Assembly (NCBI GenBank): GCA_025766275.1
Contig: JAFKAC010000020.1
Location: 496,001 to 560,000, forward strand
Source of the DNA: Lactarius indigo
Lineage: Eukaryota > Basidiomycota > Agaricomycetes > Russulales > Russulaceae
Direction: 5' to 3'
Length of the DNA: 64,000 nucleotides
Numbering within the stretch: the stretch's first letter is position 1; every line of letters begins with the position of its first letter. The translations under genes were made by a program, and so were the position numbers. Below, in pieces: positions 1 through 10,266 of the stretch. The notes beneath the pieces are model-generated. The model saw nothing but the letters and a program-made list of their open reading frames with translations. It did not search any database and had not been told where the DNA came from.

Positions 1-516
1 GACAATAGGAAGCATTGTTTCGTGTATAGCTGCTTGCGACCATTTGATGTGAGGGTTGTATATGGTGAGCCATGGGTACCCTAATACGACGTCTTCGTCC
101 CCTATGTCCATGATGAGGAAGCGTATCTCCTTGTTAATTCCTTTAGTTTGTACATCCACGTCAACATAGTGGGTGATACGCCCCAATTTGTTTTCGGTAT
201 TATCAATATTCCATATCTTCTTTGGGACATCTAGTGGTTTGGTCCCGAACCCCATCCTTTTGACAAAGGAGGGTCTCATGAAGCAGTGGGTTGCTCCTGA
301 GTCAACTAATGCTCATATGTCGGCCATTGCATAACTGGTGCGAATTGATACTGGAACTCTCATTGAACGGTAGCGAGTCATGATTACACTGTTACAATTG
401 ACTGCCCTCACCCAGGCCAATGGGTTCAGGCGTCCTGAAAACCCTCCTTTTTCCACAACTGTTGGAGGATGATATCTTTTACGTCGTCCGATTCTCCAGC
501 TACTCCGTTGAGCCAA
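1..516 (-). pseudogene. A1 element: start of pol (aspartic protease), broken
   Basis: This is the beginning of the pol frame of a family A chromovirus; the rest of pol lies left of the window. The minus-strand translation matches the A3 copy (37026-37706) nearly residue for residue: a lead-in rich in VRAVNCNSVIMTRY, then the retropepsin region with the DSGA active-site motif. A TGA stands just before the DSGA segment where A3 has an arginine codon, so this copy cannot encode a complete protease. The frame lies -1 relative to gag, with which it overlaps at about 426-516. Clear family assignment; the copy is dead. Confidence 0.85.
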
Positions 517-1318
517 TCACTGGCACACTGTTGAGGGGGTACCTCTTGAACCGCCCTGGTAGTGACTTCGGGTTCTTGTTGATGATAGTCGGTATCAATA
601 TACCGACTAGTTGGTGCTTGGGATTGATAATCCCTTCGTGGTTGTCTGCAGTCACGGGCCATGTGTCTGTCCTTTCCACAATTGTAACAAGTGACTGGCC
701 TTTGGTTACTATGTCCTCCTCCTCTTTGTAGGAATCCTCCTCGAGGTCAGTATGGGGGGTGAGGAGCGAGTATGTCTTCTGCTCCTGTTAATCGCCCTCT
801 GATGCGATCTGTGGACATGTCCATCGCATTTGGATCTCGTGGGAGGTTCCTGGGTTGCCAGGAGCTTCTTGGTGGTCCTTGCCAAGGGCGTTGTTGTCGC
901 GCTTGCAATCTTTCTTGCTTCTGTGGCACTCCCTTGTTGATCATGGCCTTGAGATGCATATATTGCTGCTGGCGGGTGGTGGCCACTTCTTTCCACTCGC
1001 GATAGTTTTGTGGGGAGTCGAGGGTGTAGACTTTGGAGTACAAGTTGGTGGGTAATCTGCTTGCGAATAGGTCGAGTGTCTGGGGGTCATCAAGCTGATA
1101 ATGTGCGTGTCGCACTAGTTGTTTGAATTGAGTGCAATACTCATCTAGATTGCCCCCAATCATTTTGAGTCCCTTCTTTAATTCGTATTGGGCTTGCTCT
1201 TGCTCCATTGTGTTTCTGAAGTGTTGCATGAAGCTATGCGTAACTTCGTTCCATAGTCCTTTGCTTGTTCGGGGTATTCCTGCTTGTATTTGGCCATTAA
1301 GCCAGGTAAGCATTGCCA
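426..1318 (-). pseudogene. A1 element: gag, C-terminal half with zinc knuckle
   Basis: This encodes the second half of the structural Gag protein of a family A chromovirus. The minus-strand frame 747-1322 carries the retrotransposon gag core (WLNGQIQ ... EQEQAQYELKKG ... DPQTLDLFASRLP), and frame 426-662 carries the end of a zinc knuckle (ARDC), followed by the gag stop. It is collinear with the uninterrupted A3 gag (38054-39409). The two halves of A1 gag are separated by a solo LTR at 1324-1665; removing that insertion and one copy of the duplicated ACACC rejoins the frame. Confidence 0.85.
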
Positions 1319-1323
1319 ACACC

Positions 1324-1665
1324 TGTCACGGTACCAGCTGACCGTTCTGTGACTTAGTCAATGGCGAAGGCTCGTTCTTATGCGAGCGAAGTATGCTGAC
1401 TTGGAATGCTCTTAAGCATGCAAGTGAGGAGACAAGTTACTGGATTCAAGACGAAGAGTAGACAAGGAATGTGCTACTCTAAACTACATCTTATATAGTC
1501 GTACATACTGTTGTTTTTTGGGACTGTTTTCTGGTACTTTCACGGACTACAGGTGTGCTGGCAGAACTACAAGATACGTGGCATACAGCTGGCAAGAAGT
1601 CGTAACGCTGGCAATCGATCGCTTGACGTGTCAGTTCGTGACCATGATGTCACATGGGCGTGACA
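1324..1665. mobile_element. Solo LTR, family F, with 5-bp target duplication
   Basis: A 342-bp insertion starting TGTCACG and ending CGTGACA, a perfect 7-bp terminal inverted repeat of the TG...CA type. It is flanked on both sides by ACACC (1319-1323 and 1666-1670). The intact A3 gag lacks it at the matching position, so the empty site is visible in the same window. No internal coding region is present, so this is an LTR left by LTR-LTR recombination. A TATATA box near 1493 hints that the sense orientation may be plus, but this is not proven. Confidence 0.9.
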
Positions 1666-1670
1666 ACACC

Positions 1671-2740
1671 CATTCACTGACGTTGACACCCTTGATGTAT
1701 GATAAGAAGAGAAGGGCCCGTTGGTATGGTGTGGCCATGATGCCTTCATCTGCGTTCATGCCCCAGTAAACGTGCCATTGAGTAAGGAACGCTTCAACTT
1801 TCGCACGTTCTCTGTTGAATACTGTGGGTGCTTTGCCAGCTAATTTACTATTGGGAGGGGGAACAACGGGACCTGCACCTGGTAATCCTCCTCCAGGGTG
1901 TCCTCCTCCTGGTGGTCCTCCCGGGAATCCTCCAGGGAATCCTCCGAATCCGGGTCCTCTGGGTGGGGGTCCCCCTCCTGGTAAGTCACCAGGGGGTCCT
2001 CCTCCACCACTAGGAGGGTCAGCTACATCTGGCCCAATGGCACAATGAATTGCTACATCGTCGTCAGTCATTTGATGACCGGTGTATGGGTTAATGGGAG
2101 CCAAATTGGCTTGTGATTCTTCCGCGATGCGTCTTTGCTCTTCTAGGGCTATTTGATCCCTTGCTTCCACGGTAAGCTTTATTCCTTCTTGTGTGATGGT
2201 GGTAGTTGCCATTGCGACTGCCGGGCTGTGAACATGGATTATTTCTGGGTCGGGCTGGTGGATAATTAGGGACTCAGTTCGTTGTATGATGTGTTCTCCA
2301 ATAGCTCCAAGGCTGGCTTCTTCCGCTGGCGTATTTCCTCTGCTTGGCGACTGTTGACTATCGGAGGCTTCTTCTCTGCTAATTCCTTCGTCGGTGTGTT
2401 CTTGTGCTTGTCCGTCAATGGGACTGTAGTCTGCACAGCTGTTGAGTTCTCACATGTTGATGTTGCAATTGTAATTTCTTCCTGCTAGTCGTACAATATC
2501 CCAACGGTGATCTATAGGGTTCCAAGTAGCCTTGGTCCAACAAAGGTGTTCGAAATTGAACTCAACGGGTCGAAAATGGCTTGGACCGTTGAACTGCACA
2601 AAGTATCCAGTATCTTCTCCTCGTTCTCTCCACTGGGCCACTCCTAAGAATCTCATTGGTACGTTGCAATCTCCTCATCATTCAATATGGTAGGGACAGA
2701 AAGACGTCCACTGTTCTCTGGTTGAGTATGCCACGATGAG
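1671..2740 (-). pseudogene. A1 element: gag, N-terminal half
   Basis: This is the N-terminal half of the family A Gag. Minus-strand frames at 2450-2656 (RFLGVAQWRERGED ... NFEHLCW) and 1631-2212 (glutamine-rich stretch, then a long GGGPPG proline-glycine repeat, then the start of the gag core, VEAFLTQWHVYWGMN) match A3 gag in order. Frameshifts or stops between about 2212 and 2450 break the copy. The proline-glycine repeat (about 1850-2030) gives long open frames on both strands; only the minus strand is meaningful. Confidence 0.8.
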
Positions 2741-2754
2741 GATCTTGGTCTTAA

Positions 2755-3238
2755 TGTTACGCTCCACCAGCGTTAGTCCGACTTGGACTCGAGAAAGGCG
2801 TAATCAACTTAGCAAAGGTCAGGCGAATGGGGATCACGTGTCAACCCAACGCAGGCTGAACAGGGGCACACTGGCACACGCTGCAGTGAAGATGAAAGAG
2901 TACTATCCCTTGGTGGATAGGAGTGGAGGTGCACTTAGTCAAAGACTAAGGCGGATAGACGAGTCAAAGAGGTGGATTGAAGAAGACCAAGATGGGGATC
3001 CTTGGTCTTCTAGAGCGACTACTTATACAGGTATGCGCAGGCTTTAAAGCGCTGCTAAGACAATAAGAGACCAGTAGCGTAACTAGCTCGAACCCTAGTA
3101 CAGCTATCCTAGGAATGAGTCATACATGAGTCACAATCACATGCAAACTACTATGCTGACTGATACGGTGTAAGAGTCCATGACTAATTTCAATACTGGA
3201 CTGTAGTCATAACCAGTCATGAGTCTGAGTCCATAACA
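2755..3238 (-). repeat. 5' LTR of element A1 (family A)
   Basis: A 484-bp sequence bounded by TG...CA, aligned with the A3 5' LTR (39670-40177) and, inverted, with the A' and A2 3' LTRs. It lies directly upstream, in element sense, of A1 gag. It is about 24 bp shorter than the 508-bp family length. It is followed by ATAAC (3239-3243), the probable target duplication, which interrupts the chromodomain of the plus-strand A' element; the partner copy would be left of the window. Confidence 0.9.
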
Positions 3239-3861
3239 ATAACGAAGAGGAGTACGAAGTCGAGAAGGTTCTAGACTCTCAGCGATTCGGCAGAAGGCGT
3301 CGACTCCAATATCTCATGAAATGGAAGGGATACCCAGACTCCGACAATCAGTGGATAGATAAGGATGATGTATTTGCCAATGAAGCCATTCGGGAATTCA
3401 AACATTCCAACCCCGACAGAGAAACGCATATAAGGATGACCTTTCACCGTGATAAGTCCCCATCACTCACTCATCCCATGTCCTCTACTTGACGCAATGA
3501 CCAGCTCGCACTCCTTTCCACTCTTGTCAATGACTCCTCCACCATGCTTGTCGACTCCAACCCCTCCAGCAACACCACAGCCATTGGAGCTGCAACTGGA
3601 GGCCATACCTCCATGCACCATGAGGAAGACGGCCCTATCACTAGTCAAGAATTGCACCAGACACTGCAACAATTCCCTATGCCCGTACAGGGAGTTATCG
3701 ATGACAATCCAGCAGCAACTCAACCAGCACCTCCACCAATGTATGCCCTCACAAACTCCGACACTGGTGAGCCCGAAACCTTCATCACTGAAGACAAGTT
3801 ATTTCGGCTTCAAGCAGCTGTCCCATGCGGTGAAATCCCCCGACACCCTGAAGAAGTATGA
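3239..3861 (+). pseudogene. A' element: integrase end, chromodomain and linker
   Basis: The plus-strand frame starts at the chromodomain (EEYEVEKVLDS ... LMKWKGYPDSDNQWIDKDD), which in this family follows integrase and probably directs insertion by binding modified histones. It continues through a serine/proline-rich linker and the conserved segment HEEDGPITSQELHQTLQQFP. Everything upstream was cut off when A1 inserted. Breaks: a TGA after SST, where the A3 copy reads arginine (CGA to TGA), and a TGA closing the frame after PEEV at 3859-3861, a position where copy A2 has CGA. Confidence 0.85.
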
Positions 3862-3867
3862 ACAAGA

Positions 3868-4650
3868 GTGGAAGGAAACGGCGGCGTGGTGGCAGCGGGA
3901 GCAACTGCATATTGCCACCTGCCGACAATGGATGATGAAGGAGCAGAGGGAGTACTGGACCAAACTGAGGATGAAGACGAGCTTAGAGACCATTACCCCT
4001 TCAGGCACGCATTCCTTACACATGAATTCTACGCTGAAGATCCAGCCGCCACTCCCTTCCTCGTCGACGCAGCAGGGAACCCTTTACACAGAGGACGAGT
4101 CACAGTGGCACAAGCGGCTTGTTATACACCAATGGGCAAGCGAGACCCAGCAACCTGAGTCGTCATCCCTGAAGGGTTCCGGGTCAATTGAGGACCCAAT
4201 TACATTCCATTCCCAATCAAGCTCCCCAATGGACCAATGGTACAAGCCTCCCACGTACAGGTTATCCACGGAGGAGACCCCTTCGTACTTGGATTAGCCC
4301 CGGGATCCGGTTTCCTCTATGGCAAACCCCTTTACGCGATGCCACATCTCCCAAAGGACAACCACGCCTTCATTCCCCATGAAGAGTACTTCATGCTCCG
4401 TGACCGCCACCCCACTGACTTATTACTAATGCGTATTGGGGACGTCACACTCATCCAGGAACTACGCTGGTTTCGGCAATTCACCTTTGCTGAGGACCAG
4501 CTGGAGAGACGGATTCGGCAGCTGCAGATGGAACGACACATGGTGGTTGACGACAAAAAGGACAGTCTTTATCGTCTCAAAAGGGCTAACATACTGCAGC
4601 AGATGGAAGATGAAGCGGAACGGATGAGGCAGGAATCGGTAGCGGATTAG
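3868..4650 (+). pseudogene. A' element: accessory region downstream of chromodomain
   Basis: This region follows the chromodomain in families A and B but is absent from D. I do not recognise it. In the pol frame it reads an acidic stretch (EDEDELRDHYPFRHAF), then PEGFRVN, IHGGDPFVLGLAPGSGFLYGKPLYA, then a C-terminal charged helix (EDQLERRIRQLQMERH ... DSLYRLKRANILQQMEDEAERMRQES) and a stop at 4648-4650. A second frame is open across 3449-4297 and contains a coil-like segment (KKYEQEWKETAAWWQREQLH). A stop near 4158 breaks the first frame here. A polypurine tract (GAAAAGGGGGTGA) follows directly, then the 3' LTR. Confidence 0.6.
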
Positions 4651-4682
4651 TGAGGTGGGCCTCACTCCTGAAAAGGGGGTGA

Positions 4683-5190
4683 TGTTATGGTACGGACTCA
4701 TCACATGTTCCAAGTGACTCATGGCCGGTTATGACTACGGCCTGACGGTAGTATTAGTCATGGACCTTTACATCATATCAGTCAGCATAGCAGTTCGCAT
4801 GTGATTGTGACTCATGTATGACTCATTCCTAGGATAGCTGTACTAGGGTTTGAGCTAGTTATGCTATTGGTTACTTACTATTCCAGCAGCACTTTAAAGC
4901 CCACGTGTATCTGTATAAGTAGTTGACTCGAAAGACCAAGAGTCCCCATCTTGGTCTTCTTCAATCCACTCTTTCGACTCGTCTCCTGTCTGCCTTAGTC
5001 TTTGACTAAGTGTGCTTCTGCTCTTATCCGCCAAGGGATAATACTCTTTCATCTTTGCTGCAGCGTGTGCCGGTGTGCCCCTGTTCAGCCTGTGTTGGGT
5101 TGACACGTGATCCCCATTCGCCTAGTATTCGCTAAAGTCAATTACGCCTATTCAGAGTCCAAGTCAGACTAACGCCCATGGAGCGTAACA
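4683..5190 (+). repeat. 3' LTR of element A' (family A)
   Basis: A 508-bp LTR starting TGTTATGG and ending GCGTAACA, identical in length to the A2 LTR at 32676-33183. It directly follows the polypurine tract of A'. It contains TATAAG and, about 34 bp further on, the AAGACCAAGA ... TCTTGGTCTT inverted repeat typical of family A. It abuts Helitron sequence at 5191, so A' inserted into the Helitron; the matching duplication (probably CGAAT) is outside the window. Confidence 0.9.
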
Positions 5191-5613
5191 CGAATGGTGT
5201 CTTATCACACGCATGTGCACTGGGCCCTCCATTACACTGATAAACATTTTCGAAAGGACCTCCACTTCATCTTTCAAGTGTTTGGCATGCTGCAGAAACG
5301 TCAAATATGTGCCGCTGCTGCACTTCAGATATTGAAAACCACTTTTGCCCAGTATGAATGACAAATTGGTACTCTGAAACCATCAGACTTTGAAGCTGCC
5401 AGTGCTGAGGAAAAGGCGCATCTCCCTTTCTCAAACCCAGTAATGTGTTCACTTCATTGAAACTTATCCATGGTTAGAGCAAAAGTTATGAGAACTGATG
5501 AATCCCGCATCAAAATCCGCTCACTCATATGGGGAACCTGCATAAAGAAAAACCCTCCGTCAATTTGGCTTACCATTAATCCTGCCGACACACAAGACCC
5601 AATAGCACAAGTG
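5191..5613 (+). pseudogene. Helitron RepHel, N-terminal part, decayed
   Basis: Plus-strand translation gives pieces typical of the Helitron-like N-terminal domain (FRKDLHFIFQVFG, and SIWLTINPADTQDPIAQV), with several stops near 5260, 5360 and 5460. The segment runs without a gap in homology into 6230-7088 once the solo LTR at 5614-6229 and one AAGTG are removed. It was cut off on the left by the A' insertion. Confidence 0.75.
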
Positions 5614-6229
5614 TGTTGATAAGTGACCCTTGCGCACTTAGCGGCTCGTACGGACCGGACTTGCAGCATGGACTGCTTTAGATCGGATATATAGGACTTG
5701 TAGATTAGATACTGTTTTGATCTGTACAATCTATTACTTATCATTGCATCACCTATGACATCATGTACTATGACATCATGCGGACTCCTCTGGACTTGTC
5801 ATTGTACTACATCTTTGTTCTTCCTTTAAATATATCTTTATTGTGATGTCATTATGATATCATCTTAGTCTGGACCCTTCTTGTTCTATACGCCTTGTTC
5901 TCCATATGCACACTCCTTTGTCCTGTTGTAGAACAATGCGCTCCTTGTATTCTGTGACCTGTAGTTACTTCCCTTATACTAGTGTCACGCCTCTGTACAG
6001 TATAAGTAGACTGCTTGTACGCCCTGGTCCACATCAGTTCTCTCACTGCTGTGTGCCAGGTATGTCTTCTCTTCTGTAATACCATCATCAGTTCTCTCAC
6101 TGCTGTGTGCCAGACACTTTGCTTTACCTTGTCAAGACTTCCCTGTTGCTGCTTCCAGCCACCCAGCCTATCTCACCACAGAACACTTTGTCACTCTGTG
6201 AGTATGCTATCTATGTGTGCTGTTCATCA
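5614..6229 (+). mobile_element. Solo LTR C1 (family C)
   Basis: A 616-bp solo LTR, TGTTGATAAG ... GTTCATCA, flanked by AAGTG on both sides (5609-5613, 6230-6234). It interrupts the Helitron Rep region. It contains a TATAAG box near 6001, followed by two copies of a repeat ending GTGTGCCAG; the first copy is followed by GTATGT, an intron-like 5' splice site (see findings). No internal family C coding region occurs in the window. Confidence 0.92.
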
Positions 6230-7088
6230 AAGTGTTATGTGGTGAAGATATTAACCTCGACACATTTTCCACTACTGATCAACGTCCATCTGATGCGATC
6301 ATTGCCTCAGACCCTTATGCTGCCTGTCTTTTTTTCCACATAATGATAAACTCTGTCCTCAACTCTTTACTAGGAATCAAAGCTTTCTCACACACTCTCC
6401 CTATACAAAGAGAGACAGGCATTTTGGGAAAAATCTCTGCATTCATTGGCACTGTTGAAGCGCAGGGAAGAGGAACCCTTCACTTGCACATCATACTGTG
6501 GCTCTCTGGTTCTCTCACAGCTGATGAAATGAAGCAACAATTATTAAATGAGGATTTTCGAAACACAATTAAATGCTTCATCTCGGCCAATATTTGTGCA
6601 CACATTCCCAACGTCGAAGGAGTTGCTGTGTTGACTATTCCTCGTGAACGTGCTGTTGCTTTCTCCCAACCAGTGGATCCTCGAATGCCCAAATATGACG
6701 CATGTCACGCTGATGCTGAAAAACAAATAGCAAGAACTGTACAAGTTCACCAGTGCTCTCAAGCATGTGTCAAAGTCGTCAACTTTCATGTGATGTGTAA
6801 AAGACGGGCTCCTTTTCCACTGAAAACAGATGACTGGGTCAATGAACAAGGAAATTGGGGTCCCAAAAGGACGTATGGTTTCTTAAATAACTGGTGCCCC
6901 GCCATTCTTCAAGCTGTTCATGCAAATCATGATATCAAACTCATTACAAATGGGATTGAAACCAAAGACATCACGTGGTACATTACCCACTACGTTGCAA
7001 AAAAACAACGGGACTCGTCCAACACTTCTGTGTTGTTAGCAAAGGCATTGGCATACCATCATGCAAACCAAGAAAGAATGGCAGATTT
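6230..7088 (+). pseudogene. Helitron RepHel: Rep (HUH) domain
   Basis: A continuous open frame (part of 6217-7101) encodes the rolling-circle replication initiator domain of a Helitron. The HUH metal-binding motif is visible as HLH in GTLHLHIILW (codons at 6481-6489). The paired catalytic tyrosines sit in WYITHYVAKKQ (codons at 6979 and 6991), four residues apart as in Y2 Rep proteins. In an active element this domain nicks and joins single-stranded DNA. This stretch has no internal stop and keeps its catalytic residues, but solo LTRs on both sides disable the gene. Confidence 0.88.
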
Positions 7089-7715
7089 TGTTGATAAGTG
7101 ACCCTTGCGCACTTAGCGGCTCGTACGGACCAGACTTGCAGCATGGACTGCTTTAGATTAGATATACAGGACTTGTAGATTAGATACTATTTGATCTGTA
7201 CAATCTGGACTTAACATTGTGTCATCTATGACATCACTGTACTTCTATGACATCATACATCCGGACTCTGCGTTGTATAAATGCCTTTGTACTTTCCCTT
7301 GTTCTCTACTTGGTATTATCCTTATTATGATGTCAGTATGATATCATTTAGTTCTGGACTCTTCTTGTTCTCCTATCCCTTGTTCTCAAAGCGTCCACTC
7401 TTTTGTCCCTTTGTAGAACAATAGCACCTTTGTATTCTGTGACTAGCGTTACTTATCTTGTACTACTGTCACCCTCTGTAGGAGTATAAGTAGAGTACCA
7501 TGTACACTCCTGGTCCACATCAGTTCTCACTGTTTGTGTGCCAGGTAAGCTCCCTTCCCTCTAATGTAACATTATCAGTTCTCACTGTTTGTGTGCCAGA
7601 ATACCTCTTTGCTTCCTCTTACAAGATCTCCCTCTGCTGCTTTCCAGCTGCTCAGTTTATCTCACCACAGTCTTCAGTCCACTGTGAGTATGCTGTTCAT
7701 CTGTGCTGTTCATCA
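7089..7715 (+). mobile_element. Solo LTR C2 (family C)
   Basis: A 627-bp solo LTR in the same orientation as C1, TGTTGATAAG ... GTTCATCA, flanked by GATTT (7084-7088 and 7716-7720). It splits the Helitron Rep domain from its downstream part. It carries the same TATAAG box and duplicated GTGTGCCAG repeat; the first repeat is followed by GTAAGC at 7545. Confidence 0.92.
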
Positions 7716-9783
7716 GATTTGTTGGTGATTAACAAAAAAAATGATTCAACAGTGCGCTAACTCTTTAAGCCGACAACAAGAACTGAGTGCACCTGAAGTC
7801 ATCAGCTATCTTATGGGTTGGGGAGACCGTTTCATTTCCCATCATTTCGAAACAATTCACTGGTATTCTGTTGTTAAACTGTTAACAAAAATGTATCCTA
7901 TATTAGACAAAAACCGGTAAATATGTCACATGCATGCAATGTTTCTTACCATACTCAATCCTTCCCAGTCGTCCTCACTCTCTTGACATTGATCCTCCTG
8001 CAACTTCTGGTTCACGTGAAGAGGAGTGCAGCAAAGAGGTTCGCAAATTGACATACTTTAAAATAAAAAAATTAAACAAAACTTTCTCCACTCAATCTTA
8101 TTGCAGGAAGTAGTCAACATAGAAATTGTGGATGGACAGCTCCGTCTGAAAGATCAAGTTTGTGAATACATTGACTGTGGCGATGAGTTGGAACAATGGT
8201 CATACCTGGACTTTTTCCTTGGATCTTACAATGGTGCTTATTTGAAACCAAAAACCAACACATGTGGCTGTACACCAAGCACACGTGTTCCCTACCAAAT
8301 GAACAGCAACAGGGAAGGTCGCTGTCGGATCATTAGATCTGCTGGCCATGAGACAATGCCTTATTTCCCCAGTCAATGGTTTTCAAAAAGAGAAGAAGCA
8401 ACAGAAAATGGCCTATTTGAGGCATCCATGCTTGCATTGTTGAAACCATGGAGGACACTTACCACACTTAAAGAAGACAACGAAACGTTCTGATATGCTT
8501 TCGACAATTTCATGTCCCATGCACCAGAAGGTGTACATGCAATTGTGACTAATATAGAATTTTTCCATCAATGTTCTGACAGTGCAAGAGCACACAACAC
8601 AGGCGATGAAAACATGCTTCACACCACTGCCAACAATCAGGACATATCTTTCGACAATGACCTGGACATGATTCCGAACACTGCAGACATAACAACACAT
8701 AATGCAGAACTGTTTAATGACTTTCTCACAGAAGATGACATACTTACCGCTGTGGACAGACCATTTTCTGGCCATACAAAAGATCATGCAGAAAAGGCTA
8801 TCCACATTGGAGAAACCTCCAGAGTACTTCATGAAACAACCTACAGCATTGCCTATCAGAAACCTGCAATGTGAGTGTCTTCAGATCACATTCAGCAATT
8901 TGTTGCTTGGAAAACCACCCTTACTGCTACTAATCACGACGAAGCCGTGTCTGACATCTCTGTTGCTACACAGTTGAATGAAACTGAGTCAGACGGAAAT
9001 CACAATTCATCATTCACAACGTGTTCACTCACCAGCAATGCTGCTGTCACCCAACTCCATGAGCCCCTTGTACAGTCAGATGCGCCCCCCCCCCCCCCTA
9101 TTAAACAAGCGACAAGCTTTTGCTCATGAAATTGTGTCAAACCATTTGCAAGCATACTTGGCTGGCGAAAACCCTCCCCAACGGTTGATGATAGTTCATG
9201 GGCAAGGAGGAACTGGCAAGTCTGCGCTGTTAAACCAAATTTCAAAAACATTTGAACAGCTGGGAGCTGCTTCGTTGCTAGCAAAAACAGCCATGTCCAG
9301 TGTAGCTGCAAGTTTAATTGGTGGCAAAACCCTCCACGCTTGGGGTGCGCTACCTATTAAACCACCAAAATCTGACAAGTGGTTAACACATCCAACAAAA
9401 GAAGTTCAGAGTAGAAGAAAATGAAATATGGCAAACACATTATGGTTGACCATTGACGAAAAAGCATGCTTACCACATCACTCCTTGCACACTTGTCACA
9501 AGTAACTGGTGTTGTTCGCACAGGACAACATACTGTGGATGCTTCCACACCTTTTGGTGGGCTTAACATGATCTTATTCAGCGACTTTCACCAATTCCCA
9601 CCTGTAGCTGCTCAACAAAAAAAATTATACAACTCCACTCCTTCACTTGATAACAAACTATGTCTTCTCGGAAAACACTTGTATGACCAATTTGACATCG
9701 TTATCAAATTGGAAGAACAAATGTGTATCCACGATCCCATGTGGAATAATATCTTACAGCGTTCACGAACAGGGGACTGCACA
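7716..9783 (+). pseudogene. Helitron RepHel: linker and N-terminal helicase motifs, broken
   Basis: This is the middle of the RepHel protein in several frames. Recognisable pieces are LSAPEVISYLMGWGDRFISHHFETIHW (about 7780-7870), a long linker (8101-9129), the Pif1-family Walker A motif GQGGTGKSALL (about 9200) and the Walker B-like region FSDFHQFPPV (about 9580). Breaks include an A8 run near 7735, a TAA near 7918 that may instead lie in a remnant intron ending TTGCAG near 8106, TGA codons at about 8492 and 8872, and a frame change at a 13-C homopolymer (9085-9097). The coding sequence ends at the TCTAA duplication, where B inserted, and resumes at 18596. Confidence 0.82.
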
Positions 9784-9788
9784 TCTAA

Positions 9789-10236
9789 TGTAACGCCGTC
9801 ACGACGTTAGCTCGACTTGAGCTTGCAAGGGGACAACTGCAACTTGGCTAATCACGCCAAAAGGCATATGGCATGAAGGCAACTTCTAGATGTTCGAAGA
9901 CACTAGGATTCCAGCGGCACTCTATCCTAATAGAGGCAAGACTAGATGTGAGACAAGAAGTGACGATTGAAGAAGACCAAGATGGCATATCTTGGTCTTC
10001 CACAGCTACCTTAAATACAAGAAGAGCAGGCTTTCAAGCACTGCTATGAGTCACCGTAATGTAGCGTCCAATGTATTGTGTAAGTACTGCAATCCTAATA
10101 CTACTACTACCCGTACTAGGATCGAGTCATCCTTCAATGCCTAACTCCTATCGTAAACCCCAAGTCCATGACTAATCTACCTTACTGCCGTAGTCACAAC
10201 CGGTACAGTAAGGATCCAATATGCGCAACTGTGACA
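9789..10236 (-). repeat. 3' LTR of the full-length B element
   Basis: A 448-bp LTR, on the plus strand TGTAACGCC ... GTGACA. It is flanked on its outer side by TCTAA (9784-9788), matched by TCTAA at 18596-18600 beyond the other LTR. In element sense it follows a polypurine tract (GAAAAGGGGGTGA, complement of 10237-10250). It contains a 12-bp inverted repeat, GAAGACCAAGAT / ATCTTGGTCTTC (9972-10000, 5-bp loop), placed about 34 bp downstream of a TATTTAA box. Confidence 0.93.
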
Positions 10237-10266
10237 TCACCCCCTTTTCAGTGTGAGACCCCAGAC

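Noticed and set aside
1815..2048. Plus-strand proline-rich open frames over the gag repeats (also 16502-16847 and 38457-38993)
   Set aside because: They are the reverse reading of the Gly-Pro repeat of gag on the minus strand.
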